Positions 8,471 through 17,515 of a stretch of 64,000 bases of DNA are shown here, one piece after another. Numbering within the stretch: the first letter of the stretch is position 1; every line of letters begins with the position of its first letter. The stretch spans positions 868,001 through 932,000 of the forward strand of contig NZ_CP110680.1 in the NCBI RefSeq assembly GCF_028583725.1, given 5' to 3'. Origin of the DNA: Cellulomonas fimi. Lineage in GTDB: Bacteria; Actinomycetota; Actinomycetes; Actinomycetales; Cellulomonadaceae. The notes under the pieces were generated by a model. That model saw nothing but the letters and a program-made list of their open reading frames with translations, searched no databases and was not told where the DNA came from. The position numbers and the translations under genes are program-made.

Positions 8471-9514
8471 GTGAGCCCAGAGCCTGATCTCGACGACGCG
8501 CGGTGGCAGATCCGCGAGACCGTCGACGGCGTGGCGGGTGCGACCCGCCTGGAGATCCGTCTGGGCGAGGCGCACCGGAGGTATCCCTCGTCGGATGCCG
8601 AGGACGAGCCGGTGGCGGTGATCGACGACCCGACCACTATCGCGGAGGTGCTCGGCGTGATCGCCTCCGCGGATCCCTCGCTCCGCGTCGTCGCCCATTC
8701 GCTCGGCGGCTTGTCGCTGGACTTCTTCGCGGACGACGACGACTTTCTCGGCTCGGTGCAGATGCTCTCGCCGCGGTGGGTCCGGTCGTGGTGGTCCTAC
8801 GACGCGCTGCTGTCGTCCACTGTCCTGGACAGCGTCGTGGCGAGCCTCGAGAGCCCGCCGTGGGACCCGCGCGCCGACGCCGCGATCGATGCTGCGCTGA
8901 GCGGCGCGGTCCTCGCACCGGCGTCGCAGGCGTCGTGGCTCGCCGGCGCGTGGGACAGCAGATGGCCCGGTCAGGAGCCGATCAGCTATCGGCTGCGCTC
9001 GGACGCCCGGTGGGTTCGGTTCCACAGCCTCCCGCAGTCGAAGCGGTACCCGGACGACGAGCACGAGCTCGAGGAGGTCCTCACGCGGCACCGCACCGTG
9101 CTCGACGAGCTCGCTGCCACAGCGGGTGACGAGGATCGTCACGTCGTCGTGGTGACGGCCTCGTGGTCGGCCAGCAGCCAGCCGATCCCGCGCTCGGCAC
9201 CGGTCGCCGCGGCGATCCCCGGTGCGCAGTACTGGATGAGTGTGCGCACCGAGGAAGACTCGGCGTTCCGGACGTGGGTGTGGACGCACCTGTACGTCGA
9301 CGTCGTCAGCCTCGACGACCCTGGCGTGGAGCAGCTGCTGCGCATCGTCGCGGACGACCAGACCGCCAACGCGCTGATCCTCGCCCCGGACCTGTCGTGG
9401 CTGTACGCGCCGTACGACGGGGGAGCGGACGTGTATCCGGCGACCCCTGAGCAGCGCGATGAGCTCGCGGCGATCCACGCCGACTGGCTGTCGGCGACCG
9501 ACTCAGGGCTGTGA
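8471..9514 (+). CDS. Uncharacterised 347-residue protein with a DUF3885-like C-terminus
   Basis: A soluble, acidic protein with no signal peptide or membrane segment. The C-terminal 110 residues (VWTHLYVDVVSLDDPGVEQL, then LSWLYAPYDGGADVY and a final DWLS) resemble the domain called DUF3885, which is found in proteins of unknown function often located near tRNA genes or mobile DNA. The N-terminal 200 residues contain a Ser-rich VVAHSLGG stretch that looks like a nucleophile elbow (H-S-L-G-G), but the rest of an alpha/beta hydrolase is not evident. It is read divergently from tRNA-Lys. Function unknown. Confidence 0.7.
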   Translation: MSPEPDLDDARWQIRETVDGVAGATRLEIRLGEAHRRYPSSDAEDEPVAVIDDPTTIAEVLGVIASADPSLRVVAHSLGGLSLDFFADDDDFLGSVQMLSPRWVRSWWSYDALLSSTVLDSVVASLESPPWDPRADAAIDAALSGAVLAPASQASWLAGAWDSRWPGQEPISYRLRSDARWVRFHSLPQSKRYPDDEHELEEVLTRHRTVLDELAATAGDEDRHVVVVTASWSASSQPIPRSAPVAAAIPGAQYWMSVRTEEDSAFRTWVWTHLYVDVVSLDDPGVEQLLRIVADDQTANALILAPDLSWLYAPYDGGADVYPATPEQRDELAAIHADWLSATDSGL

Positions 9515-9550
9515 GGCGTCCACCCCGCCGGACGGAAAGGGCAGGCCGCC

Positions 9551-9877
9551 CTACGCGTCCGTGAAGTTGCACGTGATGACGAAGCGGACGTTCTTGTCGA
9601 ACGTGTAGGTGCGGTCGCCCTCGTTGGCGTCGCCCAGGTCGCTGACGAAGTACGTCTTGCCGGTCTTGATGACGACGAATGCCACCGGGGACGGCTTGGT
9701 GTAGGTCCGCACGCCGTGGCCGACGGTCGCCTTCGAGCAGTCGTAGACGCCGCCGTACTCCCACGTCGCCGGGTCGTCCCGGGGGTCGGGCTTGCACGCG
9801 GCGGCCGGTCCGGCCGAGGCGAACAGCGCGACGCCCGCGAGTGCGGCGGCGGTGAGTGTCAGGCGTAGACGAGCCAT
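9551..9877 (-). CDS. Small secreted protein of unknown function
   Basis: A 108-residue protein with a clear Sec signal peptide: MARLRLTLTAAALAGVALFA, then an AxA cleavage site near residue 26 (PAAACKPDP). The mature part of about 80 residues has three cysteines (near positions 28, 47 and 103) and many beta-favouring Thr/Val/Tyr residues. It ends with a TAG stop. No family is recognised; secretion is the only supported property. Confidence 0.7.
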   Translation of the reverse strand: MARLRLTLTAAALAGVALFASAGPAAACKPDPRDDPATWEYGGVYDCSKATVGHGVRTYTKPSPVAFVVIKTGKTYFVSDLGDANEGDRTYTFDKNVRFVITCNFTDA

Positions 9878-9995
9878 GGAGTGCCCCCTCGGTGAACGGG
9901 CACCGCGCGAGCCGCGGTGTCCGGTTTGTCACGTTAGGGGAGGTGCGGAGCGCGGCAGAAGTGGGGCCGCGTCGTTTCACCCGCGGGTCGTGCCG

Positions 9996-11054
9996 TCAGG
10001 GTGTCGGGCAGGTCGGGGTCCACAGGGACGGGCGGGCGTCGGTCATCAGCAGGACCTGGCCGGCCTCGCTGATCCGGTAGGGCACCCCGCGCAGCAGCGC
10101 GCCGTCGGCGTCCGCCAGCCGGCGGAAGCCGAGCTCCGGGCGGTACAGGAACGGGAGCGCCGAGCCCGACGTCGGGTCGATGACCGTGCCGATCGCGCCG
10201 CCGTGGTCGTCGGCGTCGATGACCTGGAGGTCGCCGCCGGGCGACGGGACGAAGGTGTATCCCGTGATCGGGGACCAGGTGACGAGCGCGTCCTCGGTCC
10301 AGTCGGCGCCGAGGCGGTGGCCGATCACGCGGCCCTGCTCGTCGAGGTGCTCGGCGACGAAGGTCGCGTCGCCGGGGAGCGGCGGGAGCTCGAGCACCGT
10401 CAGGTCGGGGCGCCACAGGAGCACGCGGTGGTGGTACACGCCCTGCGCGTCGAGCCGGTACCCCGACCCGAGGACCCACCCGGACTCGTTGACCGACCGC
10501 GTCCGCACCATCCGGTACGACGCGTCGGGCGTCGGGAGCACGTGCTTGCGGTCGGTCCACACGAACGGCTCGGTCGCGCCCTGGCCGCCGAGGATCTCGC
10601 TCGTGCCGACCACGACGTTCGCGTCGTTGACGTCGTGCACCTGGTCGTGCGTCCGCTGCGCGCGGTCGACCGGCGTCAACGGGAGCGGGCCCTCGACGCG
10701 CACGGCCTTCGCGGGGTCGAGCGTCGGGCCGTCGATCTCGGCGAGGCCGGCGACGCGTCCGCCGCCGCTGATCGCGCTGATCTCCGAGGACCGGCCGCCG
10801 TCGATGCCGCCGTACCAGCGGTAGGCGCCCGTGTGCGAGCTCCACGACGTGGCCCGGGACCGGTGGTCGTAGCCGACGACGACGCCCGCGTCGTCCACGT
10901 CGCGCGCGACAGTGAGCGGGACTGCGGTACGGGTGCCGCACACCGACCCCTGCCAGCCTGTGCCGGGTGGGTCCTCGGCGAGGGCGGGTGGCGTCGCGAC
11001 GGCGGCGATCGTCGCGACCGCCAGGATCGAGCTCAGGACGATGCGTCGTCGCAC
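9996..11054 (-). CDS. Secreted protein with HAF-type repeats
   Basis: A 352-residue exported protein. A GTG start is preceded by GAGGGGG and gives a signal peptide (RRRIVLSSILAVATIAAVAT) cleaved near residue 26. The mature protein contains about seven degenerate repeats of the form x-D-V-N-D-A-G-x-V-V-G-x (for example RDVDDAGVVVGYD, HDVNDANVVVGTS, RSVNESGWVLGSG), matching the HAF repeat found in secreted bacterial proteins, which probably forms a beta-propeller. No catalytic motif is visible. It is divergent from the Pro/Tyr-rich membrane protein gene across a 301-bp gap. Confidence 0.75.
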   Translation of the reverse strand: MRRRIVLSSILAVATIAAVATPPALAEDPPGTGWQGSVCGTRTAVPLTVARDVDDAGVVVGYDHRSRATSWSSHTGAYRWYGGIDGGRSSEISAISGGGRVAGLAEIDGPTLDPAKAVRVEGPLPLTPVDRAQRTHDQVHDVNDANVVVGTSEILGGQGATEPFVWTDRKHVLPTPDASYRMVRTRSVNESGWVLGSGYRLDAQGVYHHRVLLWRPDLTVLELPPLPGDATFVAEHLDEQGRVIGHRLGADWTEDALVTWSPITGYTFVPSPGGDLQVIDADDHGGAIGTVIDPTSGSALPFLYRPELGFRRLADADGALLRGVPYRISEAGQVLLMTDARPSLWTPTCPTP

Positions 11055-11355
11055 GGACGTGACCCCCTCGTGCACGGGCCGCCGCGGCGACCCACCCCCT
11101 GCGTGCCGTGCGCGAGGACGGGCCTCGCGTCGCTCCATGCTGCGGGAGACCTCGCCGGGTGGCGACCCGGACGGCGGCCGACGGCCGGACTCCCTGCGCC
11201 CCCTCGTCTGCGCATCCCGCGAGCCGGGCGGCGCGACGGACGCCGCCTGAGGCCGCGCGCCCGCGAGCCGCGCCTGACGGCCGCGGGAACGGCGCGCGGG
11301 TGAACCCGGCAGAACCGGGGCGGGCGCGACCGTCGACTCCGTTACCGTGCCGCGG
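11055..11355. other. 301-bp divergent intergenic region
   Basis: The gap separates two divergent genes. TACCGT at 11343-11348 lies seven bases before the GTG at 11356, the geometry of a leaderless promoter. Nothing else stands out; short open frames here lack ribosome-binding sites. Confidence 0.5.
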
Positions 11356-12669
11356 GTGAGCGAGCACACGGGACCTGACGCGGGCGGCACGCCGTTCGTT
11401 CCGCCGGGCGGCGCGCGGCCCGGGCTCGACAAGCGCCAGGCCCCCGACGCCCCGCCGGCTCCGCCCGCTGCGTCCCCGTACGCACCGCCTGCGGCGTCCC
11501 CGTACGCCCCGCCGGCCGCGCAGGAGGCGTGGCCCTACGCGCCGCCCGTCGCGGGGCAGTCCGGTCCGGTGACGGGGCCTCCGGTGACGACGCCGTCGCT
11601 CGGTCACGGCGATCCGTACGCCCCCGCCGACCCGTTCGCCCAGCCGTCGCCGTACGCCCCCGCCGACCCGCACGCGCAGGCGGGCCCCTCCGCCCAGCCG
11701 TCGCCGTACGCGCAGCCCTCGCCGTACGCCGAGCCGTCGCCGTACGCCCAGCCGTCGCCGCACGCCCAGCCGTCGCCGTACGCGCAGCCCTCCCCGTACG
11801 CGCAGCCCGGCCCGTACGCGCAGCCGTCCCCGTACGGCGCGCCGCAGCCGTTCGCGGCGCCGTCGGCGCACGGCACGCCCACCGCCTACGGAGCCCGCAC
11901 CGCGTACGGAGCCCCCGCCACGTACGGAGCCCCCGGCGCGTACGGCGGCCCGCCCGCCTACGGTGCGCCCGCGCAGTACGGGAGCCCGTTCGGGTACGGC
12001 GCCCCGATCGCGCCGCCGACCGAGCCCCTCGCGATCGCGTCGCTCGCCACGAGCGTCGGCGGTCTGCTGCTGCTCGGCGGCATCCCGGGCCCGGTCGGCC
12101 TGGGGCTGGGCATCGGTGCGCTGCGCCGGATCCGGCGGCGCGGCACGCGGGGCCGCGGCATGGCGATCGCGGGTGTCGCCGTGGGGGCCGTGAGCACATT
12201 GGTGTTCGTCGGGTGGGTGTGGCTCGCGGTGTGGGCGGCGTCGACCTCCGGGACGGACGGCGGGCTGGCGTTCGGCGGCGAGCTGCCGGACTACACGCTG
12301 CGGTCGGACCTCGTGGTCGGCGACTGCCTGCACGAGTACCCGAACGCGCTCGACCTCGGCTCGGCCGAGCCGGTCGACTGCGACGGGCCGCACGCGCTCG
12401 AGATCGTGGCGGTGCTCCCGCTGTCGGGCCCGGTGGACACGTACGCGAACCCGACGGAGCCGGGGTACGACCGGGGGTTCGCGGAGTGCACGGCGTCCAT
12501 CGAGCGCGTCGCGCCGGGCCTGCTCGACGAGTGGGCGGTCTGGACGGACGTGAGCTTCCCGCACCCGGACGACTGGTCGTCGGGCGCGACGTCGGCGTAC
12601 TGCGCGGTCGCGACGGACTACCCGGACCTGCGCGGGTCGGTGCTCGACGGACCCGTGTCGGGGCCGTGA
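11356..12669 (+). CDS. DUF4190-type membrane protein with Pro/Tyr repeat tail and septum-formation-like domain
   Basis: A 437-residue protein in three parts. Residues 1-215 are low complexity, with about 20 repeats of S-P-Y-A-Q-P or A-Y-G-A-P type. Residues 220-300 carry two transmembrane helices around GLGIGALRRIRRRGTRGRGM, the DUF4190 pattern. Residues 310-437 are an outside domain with GDCLHEYP, DCDGPHALEIVA and FAECTASIE, matching the 'septum formation' family domain of actinobacteria. The disordered tail is cytoplasmic by topology. A TACCGT element seven bases before the GTG suggests a leaderless transcript; an in-frame GTG nine bases upstream is less likely. Confidence 0.8.
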   Translation: MSEHTGPDAGGTPFVPPGGARPGLDKRQAPDAPPAPPAASPYAPPAASPYAPPAAQEAWPYAPPVAGQSGPVTGPPVTTPSLGHGDPYAPADPFAQPSPYAPADPHAQAGPSAQPSPYAQPSPYAEPSPYAQPSPHAQPSPYAQPSPYAQPGPYAQPSPYGAPQPFAAPSAHGTPTAYGARTAYGAPATYGAPGAYGGPPAYGAPAQYGSPFGYGAPIAPPTEPLAIASLATSVGGLLLLGGIPGPVGLGLGIGALRRIRRRGTRGRGMAIAGVAVGAVSTLVFVGWVWLAVWAASTSGTDGGLAFGGELPDYTLRSDLVVGDCLHEYPNALDLGSAEPVDCDGPHALEIVAVLPLSGPVDTYANPTEPGYDRGFAECTASIERVAPGLLDEWAVWTDVSFPHPDDWSSGATSAYCAVATDYPDLRGSVLDGPVSGP

Positions 12670-12957
12670 CGACGCTCCGCATTCCTCACGGAACGGCATC
12701 TGTTCGACGCCGCCGCACATTCTGAGAAATGCGGCTCACGCATTGGGCAGCCGTACCTCCCGCCGCGCGCCCGACGGCCCGTCGCCGTCGTCGCGGAGCA
12801 AGTTGCCTGGTCACAGGCGTGTCTCGGCCTGGTCACGGGCGACTCTGGGAACCGGCTGTCCGTGACCTGAACGGGACAGTCGTGTGACTGCCCCGTGCTG
12901 GCGGTGACCGTCGGCGGGCCGGGAGGCTTCAGTCCTCGGAACAGACGGAGGCGACTG

Positions 12958-14577
12958 ATGCGCGGATGGGCGACGACGGGGACGCGGACGACGGCACGGC
13001 GACGTGGCGGTGCGGACGGGCGGCGGCGGGGACGGCCGTGGGCACGGGCGGCCGCGGCGCTCGCGGCCGTGGCGGTCGGGGGAACGCTGGCCGCGTGCAG
13101 CGCGGGCGAGTCCGGTGCGGACATGGCCGGCCCCGAGGTCGCCTACGACGACTCGTTCCCGGAGGGCTGGCGTGACGTCCCGCTGGACGACCAGGAGGAG
13201 TACGACGACTCCCCGGAGCAGCCGTTCCAGGACGTCCGGACGAGCCCTCTGTCGACGTTCGCCTCGGACGTGGACACCGCGTCGTACAGCAACCTGCGCC
13301 GCCAGCTCCGTCAGGGGGTCGCGCCGGAGGGCGTGCGCATCGAGGAGCTCGTCAACTACTTCGACTACGACTACCCGGCTCCGGACCGGGACGCGGCGGA
13401 CCCGTTCACGGTGACGACGCAGGTCGCGGACGCGCCGTGGGCGCCGGACCACAAGCTCGCGATGATCGGCGTGCAGGCGACGGCGGCGACGCCGACGAGC
13501 CGGGGCAACAACATCGTGTTCCTGCTCGACGTGTCGGGGTCGATGGACGAGCCGAACAAGCTGCCGCTGCTCGCGGAGTCGTTCGAGCTGCTGGTCGAGC
13601 AGCTCGACGAGGACGACACGGTGTCGATCGTGACGTACGCGGGCAGCAACCAGGTGCTCGCGGACTCGGTGCCGGGCGACCACCGCCGTGAGCTCGTCGG
13701 GATCCTGCGTGACCTGCGGGCCGGCGGCTCGACGGGCGGCGCGGCGGGCCTGGAGACCGCGTACGAGCTCGCGACGGAGAACTTCGTCGAGGGCGGCAAC
13801 AACCGGGTGATCCTCGCGACGGACGGCGACTTCAACGTCGGCCCGTCGACGCCCGAGCAGGTCACGGACCTCATCGAGGAGCACGCGAAGACGGGCGTCT
13901 ACGTCTCGGTGCTCGGCTTCGGGATGGGCAACCTGAAGGACGTGACGATGGAGGCGATCGCCGACCACGGGAACGGCAACTACGCGTACATCGACACCAT
14001 CGAGGAGGCGCGCAAGGTCCTCGTGGACGAGTTCGACTCGACGATGTTCGTCGTCGCGCAGGACCTCAAGGTGCAGGTCGAGCTCAACCCCGCGACGGTG
14101 TCGCGGTACCGGCTGCTGGGGTACGACAACCGTCGGCTGGAGGACGAGGAATTCGACGACGACACCAAGGACGCCGGCGACGTGGGCGCCGGGCACGAGG
14201 TCACCGCGTTCTACGAGCTGGTCCCCGCGGACGGGGCGTCGGCCGAGGACGACCTGGCCTACCAGGACGTCGAGACGGGCGGCTCCGACGACTTCCTCAC
14301 GGTGCACGTCCGGTACAAGCAGCCGGGCGGTGACACGAGCACCGAGGTCGTCTTCCCGGCCGGTGCCGACACTTACACGACGCGCCCGTCGGCCGACTTC
14401 CGGTTCGCGTCCGCGGTCGCCGAGTTCGGGCTCGCGGTGTCCGGCTCGGAGCACGCCGCCGACGCGAGCCCGGCCCGGGCCCGGGACCGTGCGCGCGAGG
14501 CGCTCGGCGAGGACCCGTACGGGCTGCGGGAGGAGTTCGTCGGCCTGGTCGACGAGTACGTGCGGATGACGGGCTGA
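12958..14577 (+). CDS. YfbK-like VWA-domain lipoprotein
   Basis: A 539-residue lipoprotein: an Arg-rich N-terminus, a hydrophobic segment and the lipobox LAAC near residue 46. Then follow a YfbK-type N-terminal region (SPLSTFASDVDTASYSNLRR), a von Willebrand A domain with an intact metal-ion motif DVSGSMDE near residue 205, and a C-terminal DUF3520-like region rich in acidic residues. Such proteins bind divalent metal and partner proteins at the outer face of the membrane; their role is unknown. The ATG follows GGAGG by six bases. It stands alone between a 288-bp gap and the convergent GH6 gene. Confidence 0.85.
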   Translation: MRGWATTGTRTTARRRGGADGRRRGRPWARAAAALAAVAVGGTLAACSAGESGADMAGPEVAYDDSFPEGWRDVPLDDQEEYDDSPEQPFQDVRTSPLSTFASDVDTASYSNLRRQLRQGVAPEGVRIEELVNYFDYDYPAPDRDAADPFTVTTQVADAPWAPDHKLAMIGVQATAATPTSRGNNIVFLLDVSGSMDEPNKLPLLAESFELLVEQLDEDDTVSIVTYAGSNQVLADSVPGDHRRELVGILRDLRAGGSTGGAAGLETAYELATENFVEGGNNRVILATDGDFNVGPSTPEQVTDLIEEHAKTGVYVSVLGFGMGNLKDVTMEAIADHGNGNYAYIDTIEEARKVLVDEFDSTMFVVAQDLKVQVELNPATVSRYRLLGYDNRRLEDEEFDDDTKDAGDVGAGHEVTAFYELVPADGASAEDDLAYQDVETGGSDDFLTVHVRYKQPGGDTSTEVVFPAGADTYTTRPSADFRFASAVAEFGLAVSGSEHAADASPARARDRAREALGEDPYGLREEFVGLVDEYVRMTG

Positions 14578-14617
14578 GCGAGGACCGCCCCGGGACCTCC
14601 TCGGGCCGGCGCGGGCG

Positions 14618-16459
14618 TCACCAGGTGGCGCGCGACGCCAGCCCGAGGAGGTACTCCTCCCACAGCCGGCCGGCGGCGGGACCGCCCGCGCAGGTCCCGT
14701 CGCTCAGGCCGACGGTCTTGACCCACAGGTCGGCGACGTGCGGGCCGTCACCGGTCGCACGCGGCGGCGAGCCCAGCGCGCGGCCGGCCGGGTTGCACCA
14801 CACCGTCCCGTCGGGGCCGGCGAGCGCGCCGTTGCCGTTGCGCGACGTGTCGACGACGAACGACGCCCCGCCGAGCAGCGCGGACAGGTACCGGCCGTAC
14901 GCGACCTCGTGCTCCGAGCGCTGGAAGTTCGACGTGTTGACGGCGAAGCCCGCCGCCTGGTCGACGCCCGCGGCGCGCAGCCGCAGCGCCATGTCGCGCA
15001 GCGCGGCCGTCCCCCAGCCGAAGCTGTTGCTGCTCGCGGCGTCGAGGTACACCTCGGCCCCGGCTCGGCTCAGCACCGTCACGGCGTGCCGGAGCGTCGC
15101 GAGCCGGGCGTCCCGGTCGCCGCAGCGGTCGAGGTGCAGCAGCGCGTCGGGCTCGACGACGACCACCGCCCGCGCACGGGTCAGGCCCGCGGCGACCTGG
15201 TCGACCCACGCGCGGTACTCGGCGGCCGTCGCGAGGCCGCCGGCCGAGAGGCCGCCGCAGTCGCGGTCCGGGATCGCGTAGGTGACGAGCACGGGCGTCT
15301 GACCGGCGGCGGCCGCGGTCGCGGCGTACGCCCGCACGGACGACGCGACGGTCGCGGTCGCGTCCTGCGGACCGAGCCAGCGCGCCGAGCCCTGAGCCGC
15401 GGCCTTGGCGAGCAGCGCGGCGTCGGCGTCGCGACCGGCGTCCCGGGCGACCTGCGCGGCGCGCGCCGCCGGCGACGCGGGGTCGACGTACTGCGGCGCG
15501 CCCGCGAGCACGGTCCCCGGGAGACGCTCGTCGAGCGGGGTGCCGGAGCTCGTGGTGGTCCCCGGGCGGGTCCCGGTCAGCGGGCCCGACGGCACCGGCA
15601 ACGGGTCGGGCAGCGGCAGCGAGACGACGGTCGGCACGCGCTCGGCGGGTGTGTCCGGCGTGGACCAGACCGACGCGTGCGTCGCGGAGATCAGGTACGC
15701 CCGGCCGTGGTCCTTGACGACGAGCCGGGCGCCCGCCGACGACGTCCCGCTCGACCAGAGCACCGCACCGTCGGGCCCGACGACGCGCAGGTCGCCGTCG
15801 GGTGCGACGAGCGCGTGCGCACCGGCCCGTGCGGTCGGCGACCGCCACGCGGTCCGGTCACCCGCCGTCAGCACGAGCGCACCGTCCGTCCCCATCGTGA
15901 GCCGCGTGGTCCCGTCGGGGCTCGTGACGGACTCGCGCGGCAGCAGCACGCCGCCCGACGGCACCCGGTCCAGGCCGGTCGTGCGCAGCGACGCCCCCGG
16001 TGCGCTCGCGCTCTTCCACGCGACGGTCCCCGTCGCGCTGATCGTGTAGAGCACCCCGTCGGGCTTGAGCACCGACCGGGCGCCCGGCGACGACGTCGCC
16101 GTCGTCCACAGCACCGCGTCGGCGCGTGACCGGACCTCGAGCGCACCGCCGGCCTGCTGCACGAGGCGCGCCCCCGGGTTGCCCGTGGTGCCCGTGTGCC
16201 ACAGGACGCGGCCGCCGACGCTCACCGTCACGTCGCCGTCCGAGCGGACGGTCAGCACGTGCGTGCTGCCGACCGCGTGCAGGCTCGCGCCCGCCGCGAG
16301 CGTCTGCCCGCCGAGGACCCGGTCGGTCGGCTCCTGCGCGGACGCGGGCAGCGGGCCGACCAGCGAGACGACGACGGCGAGCGCGGCGACGACGTGGACG
16401 GCGGACGCGAGGGCGCGACCGGTGCGGCCGGTCGTCCGGGGCGTCGACGGCGAGGGCAT
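14618..16459 (-). CDS. Secreted glycoside hydrolase family 6 enzyme with N-terminal B-lectin domains
   Basis: A 613-residue exported enzyme, probably an endoglucanase or cellobiohydrolase acting on beta-1,4-glucan. Residues 1-42 are a signal peptide ending PASAQ. Residues 45-280 hold two bulb-type lectin domains built of repeats like GARLVVKDHGRAYLISATHASVW. After a Pro/Thr linker, residues 320-613 form the GH6 domain. Signature 1 is exact (VTYAIPDRDCGGLSAGG, with the catalytic-acid Asp), while signature 2 (VVVVEPDALL) has Leu in place of the usual final small residue or Pro. No CBM2 is present, unusual for this enzyme class. AGGAG precedes the ATG. Confidence 0.88.
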   Translation of the reverse strand: MPSPSTPRTTGRTGRALASAVHVVAALAVVVSLVGPLPASAQEPTDRVLGGQTLAAGASLHAVGSTHVLTVRSDGDVTVSVGGRVLWHTGTTGNPGARLVQQAGGALEVRSRADAVLWTTATSSPGARSVLKPDGVLYTISATGTVAWKSASAPGASLRTTGLDRVPSGGVLLPRESVTSPDGTTRLTMGTDGALVLTAGDRTAWRSPTARAGAHALVAPDGDLRVVGPDGAVLWSSGTSSAGARLVVKDHGRAYLISATHASVWSTPDTPAERVPTVVSLPLPDPLPVPSGPLTGTRPGTTTSSGTPLDERLPGTVLAGAPQYVDPASPAARAAQVARDAGRDADAALLAKAAAQGSARWLGPQDATATVASSVRAYAATAAAAGQTPVLVTYAIPDRDCGGLSAGGLATAAEYRAWVDQVAAGLTRARAVVVVEPDALLHLDRCGDRDARLATLRHAVTVLSRAGAEVYLDAASSNSFGWGTAALRDMALRLRAAGVDQAAGFAVNTSNFQRSEHEVAYGRYLSALLGGASFVVDTSRNGNGALAGPDGTVWCNPAGRALGSPPRATGDGPHVADLWVKTVGLSDGTCAGGPAAGRLWEEYLLGLASRATW

Positions 16460-16830
16460 GACGGGACTCCTGCGGGTGCGGTGCGGTGCGGGTGGCTCGC
16501 ACGTGCGCATCGACCGCCGGGACCCGTCTGTGAGCGACCGCCGCCGACGTCACGCGGGCGAGCGCCCGACGCGTACCGGTCCGTGGCGCAACGCGTCGTT
16601 CGCGCGCGGGGCCCGGCGTCGTCGAGACGTCGTGAGGTGCCGAGCGCCACCTCACGCCCCGCGGCCGCGTCGCCACCGTCGGGCGGCCTCCGGGAACGCG
16701 CGACCGCCTCGCGACCGGCGCTCGCGGTGCCGGCGCGCCGGCGTCCACCGACGGACACGTCTGCCGACGTTAGGGTCGAGGGGACGACGAGCCGCCGGGG
16801 CAGCAGGGTGGCCGTCGGGAGGGAGCCCAG
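16460..16830. other. 371-bp divergent intergenic region
   Basis: This gap lies between the GH6 gene and the HTH regulator. It holds the ribosome-binding sites of both (AGGAG on the minus strand; GGGAGGGAG before the GTG at 16831) and a TAGGGT -10-like element at 16771-16776. I see no long palindrome or hairpin that would mark a cellulose-type repressor site. Confidence 0.45.
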
Positions 16831-17511
16831 GTGCCCGAGGACGTCGGCGACGACACGGCCGCCGTCGCCGCGCTCGGGGAGCCCGTGCGGCGGGAGCTCT
16901 ACCGCTTCGTCGTCGCCCAGGGCGTCCCGGTCAGCCGCGAGACCGCTGCGAGCGGCGTCGGCGTCCCGCACCACGTCGCCAAGTTCCACCTCGACAAGCT
17001 CGTGACGGCGGGTCTGCTGGACGTCGAGCACCGGCGTCCGCCCGGTCGCGGTGGTCCGGGGGCCGGCCGTCCGACGAAGCTCTACCGGCGCGCCGACCGT
17101 GAGGTCGCCGTGAGCCTGCCGCCGCGCCGCTACGACCTCGCGGGTCGCGTCATGGCCGAGGCGATCGTCGTCGCCCAGCGGGACGGGACCGCGGTGGGCG
17201 AGGCGCTCGCGGCGGTGGCGAGGGAGACGGGTCGCCGCCTCGCGCGGGGCGCGGACGTCGGCCCGGGAGCGGGGCGCGAGGCGGTCGCCGCCGTGCTCGC
17301 CGGGTACGGCTACGAGCCGCGGGACGTCGGCGGGGACGTCCTCCTGACGAGCTGCCCGTTCGAGCGGCTCGCGGTCGAGCGGGCCGACGTCGTGTGCGTG
17401 ATGAACCGCGACCTCGTCGAGGGGGTCGTCGACGAGGTCTGCCCGGGTGGGCTCACGGTGCGCCTGGACCCCGGCGCCGGGCGGTGCTGCGTCGTCGTCG
17501 GGGCGCCGTGA
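16831..17511 (+). CDS. COG2345-type winged-helix regulator with C-terminal cysteine set
   Basis: A 226-residue predicted transcriptional regulator. Residues 10-90 form a winged helix (LGEPVRRELYRFVV, then VPHHVAKFHLDKLVTAGLL). Residues 95-226 form the effector domain ending SCPFERLA...VVCVMNRD...EVCPGG...RCC. The cysteines are spaced C-x13-C-x14-C-x14-C-C, close to the spacing that holds a [4Fe-4S] cluster in SufR-type repressors, so redox or iron sensing is plausible but not shown. GGGAGGGAG sits five bases before the GTG. It is divergent from the GH6 gene and ends four bases from the convergent secreted-protein gene. Confidence 0.82.
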   Translation: MPEDVGDDTAAVAALGEPVRRELYRFVVAQGVPVSRETAASGVGVPHHVAKFHLDKLVTAGLLDVEHRRPPGRGGPGAGRPTKLYRRADREVAVSLPPRRYDLAGRVMAEAIVVAQRDGTAVGEALAAVARETGRRLARGADVGPGAGREAVAAVLAGYGYEPRDVGGDVLLTSCPFERLAVERADVVCVMNRDLVEGVVDEVCPGGLTVRLDPGAGRCCVVVGAP

Positions 17512-17515
17512 GCGG

